NCBI GenBank assembly: GCA_947625095.1
Contig: CANQMX010000013.1
Location: 1-45,381, forward strand
Direction of reading: 5' to 3'
DNA length: 45,381 bases
Source of the DNA: an uncultured Clostridia bacterium
Lineage (GTDB): Bacteria > Bacillota > Clostridia > Christensenellales > Borkfalkiaceae
Shown here piece by piece: positions 1 through 7,781 of this stretch. A program made the position numbers and the translations under genes. Every line of letters begins with the position of its first letter. Within the stretch, counting starts at the first letter, position 1. The notes beneath the pieces were generated by a model that saw only the letters and a list, made by a program, of their open reading frames with translations, ran no database searches and was not told where the DNA came from.

Positions 1-234
1 GCTCCGCCCCTACGGGGCGTCGGTATGAGGAATACGACTGTGTGGAGTGCCTCCCCACCACCGCCTACGGCGGAGCCTCCCCTCCCGTGGAGTGGAGGCC
101 TTGCGGGGCGGGATGAGGACACCCCTTCCGTCACCTGCGGTGACACCCACCCCTCCAAGGAGTGGGCAAGATACGCTCGCTTCGCTCGGTATGAGGGCGG
201 GAATAAAGGGCGGGATGAGGGGGGGCGAGATATG
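1..234. repeat. Intergenic repeat mosaic at the window edge
   Basis: No gene is seen here. Bases 1-30 are the right part of a family A element (arms GCCCC/GGGGC, end GGTATGAGG), cut by the window edge. Bases 119-170 are a family B element (ACACCCCTTCCGT, then GTCACC/GGTGAC, then a CCACCCCT hairpin ending in GGGCAAG). Bases 170-196 are a minimal family A copy (GATACGCTC ... GGTATGAGG) with almost no inner stem. Long open frames across this stretch are repeat artefacts. Confidence 0.75.
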
Positions 235-262
235 AAAAAAGAGCCGAGAGACGGCTCTTTTG
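235..262 (-). terminator. Rho-independent terminator of rpsB-tsf
   Basis: On the minus strand AAAAGAGCCG and CGGCTCTTTT pair around a TCTC loop, and the 3' side runs into a T tract. It lies 11 bases after the tsf stop codon. Confidence 0.85.
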
Positions 263-273
263 ACAACTTATTG

Positions 274-1173
274 TTACTTTTTCATGGCCTCGACTTGCTT
301 GGCGACTTCCTCCGAGAGATCCTCCGCCTGCTTTTCGATGCCCTGCCCCATGACAAAGAACACGAACCGCTTGACGGCGTCCTTCGCCCCCGCCTGCGCG
401 AGAAGTTGGGCGATCGTCACCTTGTCGTCCTTGACGAACTTCTGTTCCATGAGGCAGTTTTCCTCGTAGAACTTGTTGATCTTGCCCATGACGATGCGCT
501 CGGCGATGGCTTCGGGCTTGCCCTCGTTGAGCACTTCCTGCTTCAAGATGGCCTTCTCCTTTTCCAGCGTCTCCGCCGAGACTTCCGCCTTGGTGAGGTA
601 CGCGGGCTTGGAGAACGCCGTGTGAAGCGCCACCTCGTGCGCGACGGCCTTCGCCCCATCGGTGGGAGCGCAGCCGAAGTCGAGCATGACGCCCATTGTG
701 CCGCCCATGTGGATGTACGTTTCGATGAAGCCCTCCGTCTCATAGAGCGCGAAGCGGCGCACCGAGACCTTTTCGCCGATGACGCCCGTCTGCTCCTGCA
801 CATAGACGCCGAGCGTTCTGTCCTCATACTTGGTTTCGAGCAGTTCCTCGACGGTGGCGGGCTTGTATTCGGCGATCTGCTTGGCGACGGTAGCCGCTAC
901 CGCGTGGAATTTTTCGCCCTTGGAGACAAAGTCGCTCTCGCAGTTGACTTCGACGAGCACGCCGACGTTGCCCGCGGTATAGGCGTATACGACGCCCTCC
1001 GCCGCGACCTTGGAGGCGCGCTTCGCCGCCTTTGCAATGCCGCGCTCGCGGAGAAGTTCGCCCGCCTTATCAAAGTCGCCGTCGGCATCGACAAGCGCCT
1101 TCTTGCAATCCATCATCCCCGCGCCTGTTGCTTCGCGGAGTTTCATGACGTCCTTTGCCGTAAATTCAGCCAT
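274..1173 (-). CDS. tsf: Elongation factor Ts
   Basis: Translation elongation factor EF-Ts (299 residues), the guanine-nucleotide exchange factor that regenerates EF-Tu-GTP in the cytoplasm. The N-terminal UBA-like region carries the family signature LREATGAGMMDCKKAL (about residues 12-27), and the second signature NCESDFV lies near residue 78. Length is normal for the full-length bacterial form. The start is ATG at 1173 behind a GGAGAAA Shine-Dalgarno. It is the second gene of the rpsB-tsf operon. The 89-base gap to rpsB contains a family D palindromic repeat (1218-1256), so a repeat sits inside a conserved translation operon. A clear terminator follows. Confidence 0.97.
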   Translation of the reverse strand: MAEFTAKDVMKLREATGAGMMDCKKALVDADGDFDKAGELLRERGIAKAAKRASKVAAEGVVYAYTAGNVGVLVEVNCESDFVSKGEKFHAVAATVAKQIAEYKPATVEELLETKYEDRTLGVYVQEQTGVIGEKVSVRRFALYETEGFIETYIHMGGTMGVMLDFGCAPTDGAKAVAHEVALHTAFSKPAYLTKAEVSAETLEKEKAILKQEVLNEGKPEAIAERIVMGKINKFYEENCLMEQKFVKDDKVTIAQLLAQAGAKDAVKRFVFFVMGQGIEKQAEDLSEEVAKQVEAMKK

Positions 1174-1217
1174 TGTTTTTTCTCCTTTCCTGATTTATAT
1201 TTGCGGGATACTTCTGC

Positions 1218-1256
1218 GGGATTCTTCGGGGGCTACGCCCTCTCAGAATGACGCGG
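1218..1256 (+). repeat. Family D palindromic repeat between rpsB and tsf
   Basis: Fixed ends GGGATTCTTC and CAGAATGACGCG (ATTCT pairs with AGAAT) flank an inner GGGC-tac-GCCC stem. The same ends occur at 41474-41513 and 43381-43420 with different inner stems. Confidence 0.75.
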
Positions 1257-1262
1257 AAGATA

Positions 1263-2045
1263 TTATTCTGCCTGTGCGGCGGGTTCTTCCGCGACTTCGG
1301 CGGGCTCCGCGACCTCTGCGGCGGGCGCGGACTCTTCCGCTTCCGCCTCGATGACGGGCGTTACGCCCTCCGTTGCCTCGATGACCGCGTTCGCGATGAC
1401 CGAGGAGATGAGTTTGATGGCGCGGATGGCATCATCGTTGCCGGGAATGACGTAGTCCACAAGGTCGGGATCGCAGTTGGTATCGGTGATGGCGACGATG
1501 GGAATGTGGAGTTTGCGCGCTTCCGCGACGGCGATATCCTCGCTGTGGGGATCGACGACGAACATCACACCGGGAAGGGTGCGCATATTCTTGATGCCGC
1601 CGAGGTTGGTCTGCAATTTTTCCATCTCCTTCTTCAGCCCGAGCACTTCCTTCTTGGGGAGAAGGTCGAACTCTCCGCTGACTTCCATGCGCTCGAGTTT
1701 TTCGAGATAGTCGATGCGGGAGCGGATGGTCTTGAAGTTGGTGAGAGTGCCCCCCAGCCAGCGGGAGTTGACGTAGTACTGCCCGCAGCGCTCCGCCTCT
1801 TCCTTGATGGCGTCCTGCGCCTGCTTCTTTGTGCCGACGAAGAGAACGCTCTTGCCCGCCTTCACGCTCTCCACGACGAACGTGTAGGCGTCCTCGATGA
1901 GTTTTGCCGTCTGTTCGAGGTCGATGATGTGGATATCGTGCCGCGCGGCGAAGATGTACTTCTTCATCTTCGGGTTCCATCTTCTCGTCTGGTGGCCGAA
2001 GTGCACGCCCGCTTCGAGAAGTTGCTTCATGGTGATAACTGCCAT
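1263..2045 (-). CDS. rpsB: 30S ribosomal protein uS2
   Basis: Small-subunit ribosomal protein S2 (260 residues), needed for 30S assembly and for binding of S1-type factors. The N-terminus begins [20 protein letters not shown], the typical S2 opening, and the core signatures [13 protein letters not shown] and [11 protein letters not shown] are present. The last ~40 residues are an Ala/Glu-rich acidic tail that is absent from the shortest S2 proteins. The reading frame is open 70 codons further upstream, but ATG at 2045 is chosen because GGAGGAATT lies just before it and it gives the family N-terminus. A SigA promoter lies at 2166-2194, leaving a leader of about 110 bases that could host S2 autoregulation (inference). 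tsf follows in the same operon. Confidence 0.97.
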   Translation of the reverse strand: MAVITMKQLLEAGVHFGHQTRRWNPKMKKYIFAARHDIHIIDLEQTAKLIEDAYTFVVESVKAGKSVLFVGTKKQAQDAIKEEAERCGQYYVNSRWLGGTLTNFKTIRSRIDYLEKLERMEVSGEFDLLPKKEVLGLKKEMEKLQTNLGGIKNMRTLPGVMFVVDPHSEDIAVAEARKLHIPIVAITDTNCDPDLVDYVIPGNDDAIRAIKLISSVIANAVIEATEGVTPVIEAEAEESAPAAEVAEPAEVAEEPAAQAE

Positions 2046-2165
2046 AATTCCTCCGTTATACCGCCCCCATGCGCGGATTTTGCCCGTTCCTTTTCCGCCG
2101 ATGAGATTTGCGGAACACGGAGAACGGCGCGCGTAGGGTGAGTATTGCCCTTTTCGAGCTTTCAA

Positions 2166-2194
2166 ATTATACCATAGCCCAAAACTTTTTGCAA
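2166..2194 (-). promoter_or_regulatory. SigA-type promoter of rpsB-tsf
   Basis: -35 TTGCAA (2189-2194), 17-base spacer, perfect -10 TATAAT (2166-2171) on the minus strand. The predicted start lies near 2159, giving a ~110-base leader before rpsB. Confidence 0.8.
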
Positions 2195-2238
2195 CTTGTT
2201 TTGCAGGGGTTTTGGGAGATTTTTCGCGGTTTGGGGAA

Positions 2239-2273
2239 GATACACTCGCCGCCAATGGCGGCTCGGTATGAGG
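2239..2273 (+). repeat. Family A palindromic element
   Basis: GATACACTC, then arms GCCGCC/GGCGGC with loop aat, then CGGTATGAGG. 35 bases. Confidence 0.8.
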
Positions 2274-2283
2274 AATGAGGTAG

Positions 2284-2310
2284 AGATGTCTCGACTACGC
2301 TCGACATGAC
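2284..2310 (-). repeat. Family C palindromic element, short form
   Basis: AGATGTCTCGA and TCGACATGAC pair outside a six-base centre. The pair GTC/GAC replaces the TTC/GAA seen in other copies. Confidence 0.65.
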
Positions 2311-2346
2311 AGTTTTATGAAGGGCGGCGGACTGCGTTTGAGGAAG

Positions 2347-2381
2347 GATACACTCGCCGCCATAGGCGGCTCGGTATGAGG
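2347..2381 (+). repeat. Family A palindromic element
   Basis: Same ends as 2239-2273, arms GCCGCC/GGCGGC with loop ata. Confidence 0.8.
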
Positions 2382-2523
2382 AATGAGGTAAAGATGTCTC
2401 CACGCGCTTCGCTTGGTACTTCGTGCGCCGCTACGCGTCGGGCGACATGACATTTTTAGGGGCGACTGTGCTACTTCGTGCGCCGCTACGCTCCGCTCGA
2501 AATGACGATGACCATTTTTCAAA

Positions 2524-2561
2524 AGATGAAAAGACCCCTTCCCGTTTGCGGGAGAAGGGGC
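2524..2561 (-). terminator. Terminator of the 2594-2794 XRE gene
   Basis: Minus-strand stem CCCCTTC-CCCG/CGGG-AAGGGG with loop CAAA, followed by TCTTTTCATCTTTTG. It begins about 33 bases after the stop codon. Confidence 0.7.
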
Positions 2562-2593
2562 AGGCAGCAATGTGCGTAACTATCCGAGCATTT

Positions 2594-2794
2594 TCAAATT
2601 TCCTTTCTGCCGAGCAGATAGTCCGCGGAGACGCCGAAAAAGTCGCACAAAGCAATAATATAACTTGCCTTTGGCTCATGCACTTCCCGTTCCCAAAAAT
2701 CTACGGCCTTCTGACTTGTTCCGATCGCTTTTCCGAGTTGCGCTTGCGAAAGCCCTCGTTCTGTGCGCAATTCCTTGATCCGTTCGGCTATCAT
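2594..2794 (-). CDS. Small XRE-family transcriptional regulator
   Basis: A 66-residue protein made up of one lambda-repressor-like helix-turn-helix domain (residues ~3-60). The core is LSQAQLGKAIGTSQKAVDFW, followed by the usual third-helix segment ending SADYLLG. Such proteins bind short palindromes as dimers, often at their own promoter. ATG at 2794 has no Shine-Dalgarno, but a -10-like TAATAT lies seven bases upstream (2801-2806), so the mRNA may be leaderless. A palindrome AGTAG-aaat-CTACT (2806-2819) abuts that -10 box. A second palindrome sits inside a perfect divergent promoter at 2828-2856. No effector domain is present and the target is unknown; autoregulation is inferred. Confidence 0.85.
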   Translation of the reverse strand: MIAERIKELRTERGLSQAQLGKAIGTSQKAVDFWEREVHEPKASYIIALCDFFGVSADYLLGRKEI

Positions 2795-2805
2795 GCGAAT
2801 ATATT

Positions 2806-2819
2806 AGTAGAAATCTACT
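2806..2819. promoter_or_regulatory. Candidate operator upstream of the XRE gene
   Basis: Inverted repeat AGTAG-aaat-CTACT directly next to the -10-like TAATAT of the minus-strand gene. A regulator bound here would cover its promoter. Confidence 0.45.
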
Positions 2820-2827
2820 TAAAATAT

Positions 2828-2856
2828 TTGACAAAGAACGAAAGTTCTTGTATAAT
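2828..2856 (+). promoter_or_regulatory. Consensus promoter with a palindrome in its spacer, no clear gene downstream
   Basis: TTGACA (2828-2833), 17-base spacer, TATAAT (2851-2856): both hexamers match consensus perfectly. Sixteen of the 17 spacer bases form AAGAACGAAAGTTCTT (2834-2849). The transcript would start near 2863 and run antisense into the 2966-3223 gene. No convincing open frame with a ribosome site follows. Confidence 0.75.
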
Positions 2857-2920
2857 CAAGTCGAAACGTGCGGCTCATTTTGCGTAGCGGATAAGGGGCG
2901 GCGATTTGGTGATTTATTGC

Positions 2921-2952
2921 AAAAAAATGCCGCCCGCAGAGCGGACGGCATT
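2921..2952 (-). terminator. Terminator of the 2966-3223 XRE gene
   Basis: Stem AATGCCG-CCGC/GCGG-CGGCATT followed on the minus strand by TTTTTTTG. The hairpin would also form in a plus transcript from the promoter at 2828, but without a good T tract. Confidence 0.75.
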
Positions 2953-2965
2953 GCTATATTTCGGT

Positions 2966-3211
2966 TCAATAATTTCCCTCCAAGTCGGCGGAGCGGAATA
3001 ACGGGTCATCGAAAAAATCGTACAGAGTGATGCCGAGCGCTTGGCACAGATCGAGCAGTGTGCGCGTTCCGGGGTTCTTGCTCCGCCCGTAAAAGATACA
3101 CCGCAGCGTTGCCGAGGGCAACCCCGCCATGCTTGCGAGTTTGTTCGGCGAAATGTTCCGCTCTTCGCACAGAGCATATATTCGCTTTGTGATGGCTTCC
3201 TCTAACTTCAT
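2966..3211 (-). CDS. XRE-family transcriptional regulator
   Basis: A single helix-turn-helix protein (81 residues from ATG at 3211; an in-frame TTG at 3223 would add four). The HTH spans residues ~5-65, with NISPNKLASMAGLPSATLRC as the recognition unit and LCQALGITLYDFF closing the fold, typical of small Cro/CI-like regulators of Bacillota. No Shine-Dalgarno precedes either start. Two identical palindromes GAGATATATCTC (3226-3237 and 3271-3282) lie between this gene and the divergent SLOG-fold gene, so it probably represses both itself and that gene (inference). A terminator follows the stop. Confidence 0.85.
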   Translation of the reverse strand: MKLEEAITKRIYALCEERNISPNKLASMAGLPSATLRCIFYGRSKNPGTRTLLDLCQALGITLYDFFDDPLFRSADLEGNY

Positions 3212-3225
3212 GGTTTGGCTCAACG

Positions 3226-3282
3226 GAGATATATCTCTTAAAGTTTAGCAAATAACTTGTCAAAATATGAGAGATATATCTC
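3226..3282. promoter_or_regulatory. Paired GAGATATATCTC operators in a divergent promoter region
   Basis: The 12-base perfect palindrome GAGATATATCTC occurs at 3226-3237 and 3271-3282, centre to centre 45 bases. A minus-strand TTGACA (3258-3263) with a weak -10 (TAAGAG, 3235-3240) lies between them. On the plus strand an extended -10 TGCTATCAT (3291-3299) lies just beyond the second site. The layout fits one repressor controlling both directions. Confidence 0.6.
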
Positions 3283-3318
3283 TGTTTTTGTGCTATCATG
3301 GGGGAGGAGGGTCAAACA

Positions 3319-3795
3319 ATGCGGAAAACAGCGTTCATCGGGCACAGGCTCGTGCTTGAAGAGGGAGTCTACGAATTGCTCCTTTGTGAAATCGAAAAAC
3401 AGATCGAGGCGGGTTGCCTTGCGTTCACAATGGGGACACACGGCGAATTCGACCGCCTTGCGCTCTCCGCGTGCCGTCATTTGCGGGAAAGCCACCCCGA
3501 AATGCAGATAGAAGTTGTTTTAACAAGCCCTACTTATGCGAAGGGCGGGCGGTACGGCGACGTGGCGACGGTCATATTCGAGATAGAGGAACTTCACTAT
3601 AAGCGGCGCATCGCGTGGAGCAACCGCAGGATGATAGATGGGTGCGATACCCTCATTTGTTATGTGGACGAGGCGGCAAACAGAAGCGGTGCAAAAGCGG
3701 CATTGCGCTATGCCCGTGCCAAGGGCGTAAAAATTATCAATTTATACCGCCCGCCTATCCCCCTCCAAATGTTTGAAAATCGCGAGAATGTGTGA
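3319..3795 (+). CDS. SLOG-fold protein, YpsA/DUF1273-like
   Basis: A 158-residue protein of the SLOG (SMF/DprA-LOG) Rossmann-like superfamily, closest by eye to the DUF1273/YpsA type. It opens with the strand-loop TAFIGHR, has GTHGEFDRLA in place of the usual glycine-rich nucleotide-contact segment, and ends with an SGAKAALRYARAKGVKIINL helix-strand. SLOG domains bind nucleotides or nucleotide-like ligands; YpsA of Bacillus subtilis affects cell division. The ligand here is unknown. ATG at 3319 is preferred over an upstream GTG-type start because GGGGAGGAGG lies nine bases before it. It is divergent from an XRE regulator that shares the control region. The lon promoter begins inside its last codons. 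Confidence 0.75.
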   Translation: MRKTAFIGHRLVLEEGVYELLLCEIEKQIEAGCLAFTMGTHGEFDRLALSACRHLRESHPEMQIEVVLTSPTYAKGGRYGDVATVIFEIEELHYKRRIAWSNRRMIDGCDTLICYVDEAANRSGAKAALRYARAKGVKIINLYRPPIPLQMFENRENV

Positions 3796-3801
3796 TATAA
3801 T
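3773..3801 (+). promoter_or_regulatory. Promoter of lon-engB-upp
   Basis: TTGAAA (3773-3778), 17-base spacer, TATAAT (3796-3801), with a TGn extension before the -10. It overlaps the end of the SLOG gene. No HrcA (CIRCE) or CtsR site was recognised. Confidence 0.8.
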
Positions 3802-3825
3802 GGTATCACCCATACGAGGTTCGGT

Positions 3826-6153
3826 ATGCAAGATTTTCCTCAAGTCAGAATATTATCCGTCATTCCCATGCGCACGCAGCTCGTGTTTCCCGATGTTGCG
3901 GCGGCGTTCGATGTGGGCAGGGGGCTGTCCCTTGCCGCCGTTGAGCGCGCCGAGGACAATGAACGCTACGTCTTTCTCGCCCGTCAAAAGGACCCCGCCA
4001 AGGAGTTTCCCGAGGACGGCGACCTCTGCCCCGTCGGCACGGTGGCGCGCATCCGTCAGGCCACGCGCCTGCCCGGCGAGCGCGTCCGCGTGTATGTGGA
4101 GGGCGTCTACCGTGCGACCGCGCGTGATTTTCGGTTGGAGAGCGGCTATCTCTACGCCGTCACCGATGAAATTCTGACCGTGCACGGCGACCCCACTTTG
4201 GAGGAGGCCTACTTCCGCACGGCGAAGGAACTCGTCAAGGACATCGTCGCGAGCGACGGCAAGATCTCCAAGGAACTCGACAGCGCGCTCACGGGCATCG
4301 CGGATATCGATAAGTATATCAACGTCTGCGCCTACAATATGCGCCTCAGGGAGGACGTCAAGCAGCGGCTCTTGGAGGAAAACCGCCTTGTGGAGCGCCT
4401 CAAACTCTTCGAGCGGTGCTTGAACGATGAGTTGGAGATCGCCCGTTTGGAGCGCAAGATCGCGCAGGATGTGCGAAAAAACATCGATAAGTCGCAAAAA
4501 GAATACTTCCTCCGCGAACAGTTGAAGGCCATTCACGCCGAACTCGGCGACGACGTTGCGGAAAACGAGCAGTTGCGCGAAAAACTCCTCGCCAAAAAAC
4601 TGCCCGCCGCCGTTGAGGAAAAGGCGATGGCGGAACTCGCCCGCATGGACAAGATGTCGCCCTCCTCGCCCGAGTACACCGTGCTGCGCAACTATGCCGA
4701 TTGGCTCATCGACCTGCCTTGGCACGAGGAGACGCAGGATACCGAAAAACTCTCCGACGTCGAAAAGGTGCTCAACGCCGACCACTACGGCCTTGAAAAG
4801 ATCAAGGAGCGCGTCGTCGAATATCTCGCCGTTCTGAAACTGACGGGCGAACTCAAAGCGCCCATCCTGTGCCTCGTCGGGCCTCCCGGCGTGGGCAAGA
4901 CGAGCATCGCCATGTCCGTCGCGCGCGCCCTCGGCAGGAAATTCGTGCGCATGAGCCTCGGCGGCCTCAAGGACGAGGCGGAGATCCGCGGCCACCGCCG
5001 CACCTACATCGGCGCGATGCCGGGGCGCATCCTCTATGAGATGAAGAACGCAGGTTCCGTCAACCCCGTGTTCCTCCTGGACGAGGTGGATAAGATCTCC
5101 TCCGATATGCGCGGCGACCCCTCGAGCGCCCTCCTGGAGGTGCTCGATCCCGAGCAAAATTCCACCTTCCGCGACAGGTATTTGGAGGTGGCGTACGACC
5201 TCTCCAAGGTCATGTTCATCGCCACGGCCAACACCCTCGATACCATTCCCTCGCCGCTGCGCGACAGAATGGAGATCATCGAACTCTCGGGCTACACCCA
5301 GCAGGAGAAGGCGGAGATCGCAAAACGCTATCTCATTCCCAAAAAGCGCAAGGAGAACGGCCTCACCGAGGAGCAGATAAAATTCACGGACGGCGCGATC
5401 GACGCGATGATCGATGGCTACACGATGGAGGCGGGCGTGCGCTCTTTGGAGCGCACCGTCGGCGCGGTCTGCCGCAAGGTCGCGGTGCGCATCGCAAAGG
5501 GGGAGGAGAACAAGGTCTCCGTCACCAAACTCAATCTCGAAAAATTCCTCGGCGCAAAGCGCTTCCTGCGCGATGAGGAGATGCTGAAAAAGGACGAAGT
5601 GGGCATGGCCACGGGGCTTGCGTGGACGGCGGTCGGCGGGGCGACGCTCACCATCGAAGTCTCCGCCATGCAGGGCAAGGGCGATATCCTTCTTACGGGC
5701 AAACTCGGCGACGTCATGAAGGAATCGGCGCGCGCCGCCATCAGTTACATCCGCGCCCATGCGGAAAAGTACGGCATCAACGAGGAGGACTTCGAAAAGA
5801 AGGATATCCACATCCACATTCCCGAGGGGGCGACGCCCAAGGACGGGCCTTCCGCGGGCATCACCATGGCGACCGCCATTCTCTCGGCGTTCACGGGGCA
5901 GCCCGTGCGGCGGGATGTCGCCATGACGGGCGAGATCACCCTTCGCGGCAAAGTTTTGCCCATCGGCGGGCTGAAGGAGAAGGCGCTCGCCGCCGCGCGC
6001 ATCGGCATCCACGACGTCATCATCCCCGAGGAGAACAAGAAGGACGTCGAGGAGATCCCCGAAAACGTGCGCAAGAATCTCAACTTTATCTGCGTGAGCG
6101 AGGTGGACGAGGTGTTCGCAAACGCCGTTTCGGGGGGCGTGTATGCGCATTGA
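3826..6153 (+). CDS. lon: ATP-dependent protease Lon
   Basis: Lon serine protease (775 residues), the hexameric AAA+ enzyme that degrades damaged and short-lived regulatory proteins. Domain order: N-terminal substrate domain (~1-200), helical linker, AAA+ module with Walker A GPPGVGKTS (~350-358) and Walker B FLLDEVDK (~415), then the C-terminal protease with catalytic serine in KDGPSAG (~residue 675) and the partner lysine in GEITLRGKVLPIGGLKEKAL. Length is normal for LonA. ATG at 3826 has GAGG eight bases upstream; an in-frame ATG 14 codons later is possible. The next gene, ysxC, overlaps the end of lon by 11 bases, the classical Bacillota arrangement. Confidence 0.97.
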   Translation: MQDFPQVRILSVIPMRTQLVFPDVAAAFDVGRGLSLAAVERAEDNERYVFLARQKDPAKEFPEDGDLCPVGTVARIRQATRLPGERVRVYVEGVYRATARDFRLESGYLYAVTDEILTVHGDPTLEEAYFRTAKELVKDIVASDGKISKELDSALTGIADIDKYINVCAYNMRLREDVKQRLLEENRLVERLKLFERCLNDELEIARLERKIAQDVRKNIDKSQKEYFLREQLKAIHAELGDDVAENEQLREKLLAKKLPAAVEEKAMAELARMDKMSPSSPEYTVLRNYADWLIDLPWHEETQDTEKLSDVEKVLNADHYGLEKIKERVVEYLAVLKLTGELKAPILCLVGPPGVGKTSIAMSVARALGRKFVRMSLGGLKDEAEIRGHRRTYIGAMPGRILYEMKNAGSVNPVFLLDEVDKISSDMRGDPSSALLEVLDPEQNSTFRDRYLEVAYDLSKVMFIATANTLDTIPSPLRDRMEIIELSGYTQQEKAEIAKRYLIPKKRKENGLTEEQIKFTDGAIDAMIDGYTMEAGVRSLERTVGAVCRKVAVRIAKGEENKVSVTKLNLEKFLGAKRFLRDEEMLKKDEVGMATGLAWTAVGGATLTIEVSAMQGKGDILLTGKLGDVMKESARAAISYIRAHAEKYGINEEDFEKKDIHIHIPEGATPKDGPSAGITMATAILSAFTGQPVRRDVAMTGEITLRGKVLPIGGLKEKALAAARIGIHDVIIPEENKKDVEEIPENVRKNLNFICVSEVDEVFANAVSGGVYAH

Positions 6154-6745
6154 CGGGGCAAAATTTATCACGAGCGCGGCCGCAAGCGGGCAGTTTCTCG
6201 TGCCGCAAAAGCCCATGCTCGCCGTCTGCGGCAAGTCCAATTCGGGCAAATCCACCCTCATCAACCTGCTCGCGAACCAAAAAAATCTCGCCAAGACGAG
6301 CGCCGCGCCAGGCAGAACGCGCCTCGTCAACTACTTCGATTTCGGCGAATTTCTCCTTGCCGACCTCCCCGGCTACGGCTATGCCGCCGTCTCCAAGGAG
6401 GAAAAAATGAAGTGGGGGAGGATGCTCGACGCATTTTTCGCCCAAAAGGAGAACATCGCCCACGTCTTTTTGCTCTCGGATATCCGCCGCGACCCCTCGG
6501 CGGACGATCTTCAAATGGTGGGATTTCTCAATTTCCACATCATTCCGTTCACCGTCATCGCCACGAAGAGCGATAAACTCTCCCGCATGAAGAGGAAGGA
6601 GAGGGCAAGAAGCCTCGCCAATGCCTACGGTCTGGGAGAGGGGAACGTCGTCGCCGTCTCGGGCACAACGGGCGAGGGGAAGGACGAATTGTTGGAAAAA
6701 ATCGCCAATATATTGCAAATTTGTAATGAAAGGCGCGGCGTCTGA
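6143..6745 (+). CDS. engB: Ribosome-biogenesis GTPase EngB/YsxC
   Basis: YihA/EngB-family GTPase (200 residues) required for late 50S subunit assembly. GTPase motifs are intact: G1 GKSNSGKST (~32-40), a G2 threonine region around NLAKTSAAPGRT, G3 DLPGYG (~74-79), and G4 TKSD (~140). Length fits the family (about 195-205). It starts inside the end of lon with an 11-base overlap and GGGGGG just before the ATG, so translation is probably coupled. upp follows after 33 bases. Confidence 0.95.
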   Translation: MRIDGAKFITSAAASGQFLVPQKPMLAVCGKSNSGKSTLINLLANQKNLAKTSAAPGRTRLVNYFDFGEFLLADLPGYGYAAVSKEEKMKWGRMLDAFFAQKENIAHVFLLSDIRRDPSADDLQMVGFLNFHIIPFTVIATKSDKLSRMKRKERARSLANAYGLGEGNVVAVSGTTGEGKDELLEKIANILQICNERRGV

Positions 6746-6778
6746 ATGGGCGCTGCGCCCTATTATAAGAGGAGAATT

Positions 6779-7417
6779 ATGAAGAAGTATCCCAACGTCT
6801 ATGTATTCGACCACCCGCTCATCAAGCACAAAGTGAGCATCCTGCGGGACAAGAACACGAGTACCAAGGAGTTCCGCGAACTCATCGAAGAGATCGCCAC
6901 CGTCATGACGTACGAGAGCATGAAGGATGTCGAGCTTGTGCCCGTCGAGGTGGAAACGCCGCTCGAAACGACGATGCAGTACCGCGTGAAGGAGGAGAGC
7001 GTCGCCATTGTGCCCATTCTGCGGGCGGGGCTGGGCATGGTGAACGGCGTGCACAGGGTCTTTCCCACGGCGCGCGTGGGGCACATCGGAATGTACCGCG
7101 ATGAAAATACCCTCGAGCCGCGGGAATACTACTGCAAACTGCCCGAGGGCGTCGCGGAAAAGACGGTATTTTTGGTCGACCCTATGCTGGCGACGGGCGG
7201 CTCTGCGTGCGACGCCATCACGGCGCTCAAAAAGCGTGGCGTCAAAAAAATCAAATTCATGGCGATCATCGCCGCACCCGAGGGGGTGGAAAAGGTCGCA
7301 ACGACCCACCCCGACGTCTCCATTTACGTCTCCACGATGGATCGCTGCCTCAATTCCGATGGCTACATCCTCCCCGGCCTCGGCGATGCGGGAGATAGGC
7401 TGTTCGGCACGAAGTAA
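6779..7417 (+). CDS. upp: Uracil phosphoribosyltransferase
   Basis: UPRT (212 residues) converts uracil and PRPP to UMP in pyrimidine salvage. The PRPP-binding segment [15 protein letters not shown] lies at ~132-146, and the family start [20 protein letters not shown] and the uracil-contact end [17 protein letters not shown] are intact. The frame is open 11 codons upstream, but ATG at 6779 follows GAGGAGAATT and gives the conserved N-terminus. It is the third gene of the lon transcript or has its own weak promoter. Its stop codon TAA (7415-7417) directly adjoins a family E element. Confidence 0.96.
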   Translation: MKKYPNVYVFDHPLIKHKVSILRDKNTSTKEFRELIEEIATVMTYESMKDVELVPVEVETPLETTMQYRVKEESVAIVPILRAGLGMVNGVHRVFPTARVGHIGMYRDENTLEPREYYCKLPEGVAEKTVFLVDPMLATGGSACDAITALKKRGVKKIKFMAIIAAPEGVEKVATTHPDVSIYVSTMDRCLNSDGYILPGLGDAGDRLFGTK

Positions 7418-7566
7418 GTTTCGCGCGATTTCTTTTGCTGCGCAAAATAAATGCGCGCGAGGAATGTAACTTATATGGGATATGGAGTTGCGGCTCGAAT
7501 ACGCTCTCCCCGACATTAAGCCTACAGTAGTGTGGCAAATGGGGGCGTGCAGCGGCGGGATACCCG
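7418..7566 (+). repeat. Family E stop-codon-linked element, copy 1
   Basis: It begins immediately after the upp stop codon. Fixed parts are GTTTC, TGCGCAAAAT, GAGGAATGTAACTT, TATGGGATAT, GAGTTGCGGCTCGA, CGACATTAAGCCTAC and GTGTGGCAAATG. Between the first and third fixed parts a stem GCGCGATTT/AAATGCGCGC forms (one bulge). The copy at 12045-12196 keeps the fixed parts but has a different stem. It may act as the 3' end of the upp mRNA. Confidence 0.75.
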
Positions 7567-7711
7567 CCTTGCACCAAGCTCCGCTGTGCAGCAGCTCAGC
7601 GGAGCGATAGCGTCCCTCCCCCTGTGTCCCCCCCCCGCGGGAGGGGGTGTCTCGTAGAGACGGGGGCACGGCAAAGTACCGCCGTGCAGAAGCTCGGCGG
7701 CGCGATAGCCA

Positions 7712-7746
7712 CCTCATGCCGAGGCTTCGCAGAAGCCGAGTGTATC
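7712..7746 (-). repeat. Family A palindromic element
   Basis: Minus orientation, arms GGCTTC/GAAGCC with loop gca; one base differs from consensus in the CATGCC end. The inner stem is identical to that of 29181-29215. Confidence 0.75.
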
Positions 7747-7781
7747 CTTCCTCAAACGCAGTCCGCCGCCCTTCATAAACC

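Larger units (their letters stand above)
2195..2523. repeat. Repeat mosaic upstream of rpsB
   Basis: No gene is seen. The stretch holds two family A elements (2239-2273 and 2347-2381, both plus), each followed by GAATGAGGTA and then a family C element (2284-2310 and about 2393-2506). The two units are thus a direct repeat of an A+C pair. The second C element is longer and contains the CTACTTCGTGCGCCGCTACG motif seen again at 7800, 21380 and 41710. Confidence 0.75.

Noticed and set aside
25..1251. A 408-codon plus-strand frame over tsf
   Set aside because: It is antisense to EF-Ts and runs into repeats; no supporting signals.
2911..3000. A 29-codon frame downstream of the orphan promoter at 2828
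   Set aside because: Weak GTG start, no ribosome site, and fully antisense to terminator and XRE coding sequence.
3853..6330. An 825-codon open frame on the minus strand opposite lon
   Set aside because: It is a shadow of lon in a GC-rich gene: no ribosome site, Arg/Asp/His-skewed composition, and lon itself has every family motif. The same holds for long antisense frames opposite rlmD/J protein (13246-15189), the lipoprotein (17370-19202), the aminotransferase (21816-22784), the DUF1385-PrmC fusion (24196-25653) and the 1172-residue protein (37602-39470).
7418..7566. Family E as an integron attC site
   Set aside because: Position after stop codons and variable stems fit, but the GTTRRRY/RYYYAAC core is not matched and there are no promoterless cassettes or integrase in the window.
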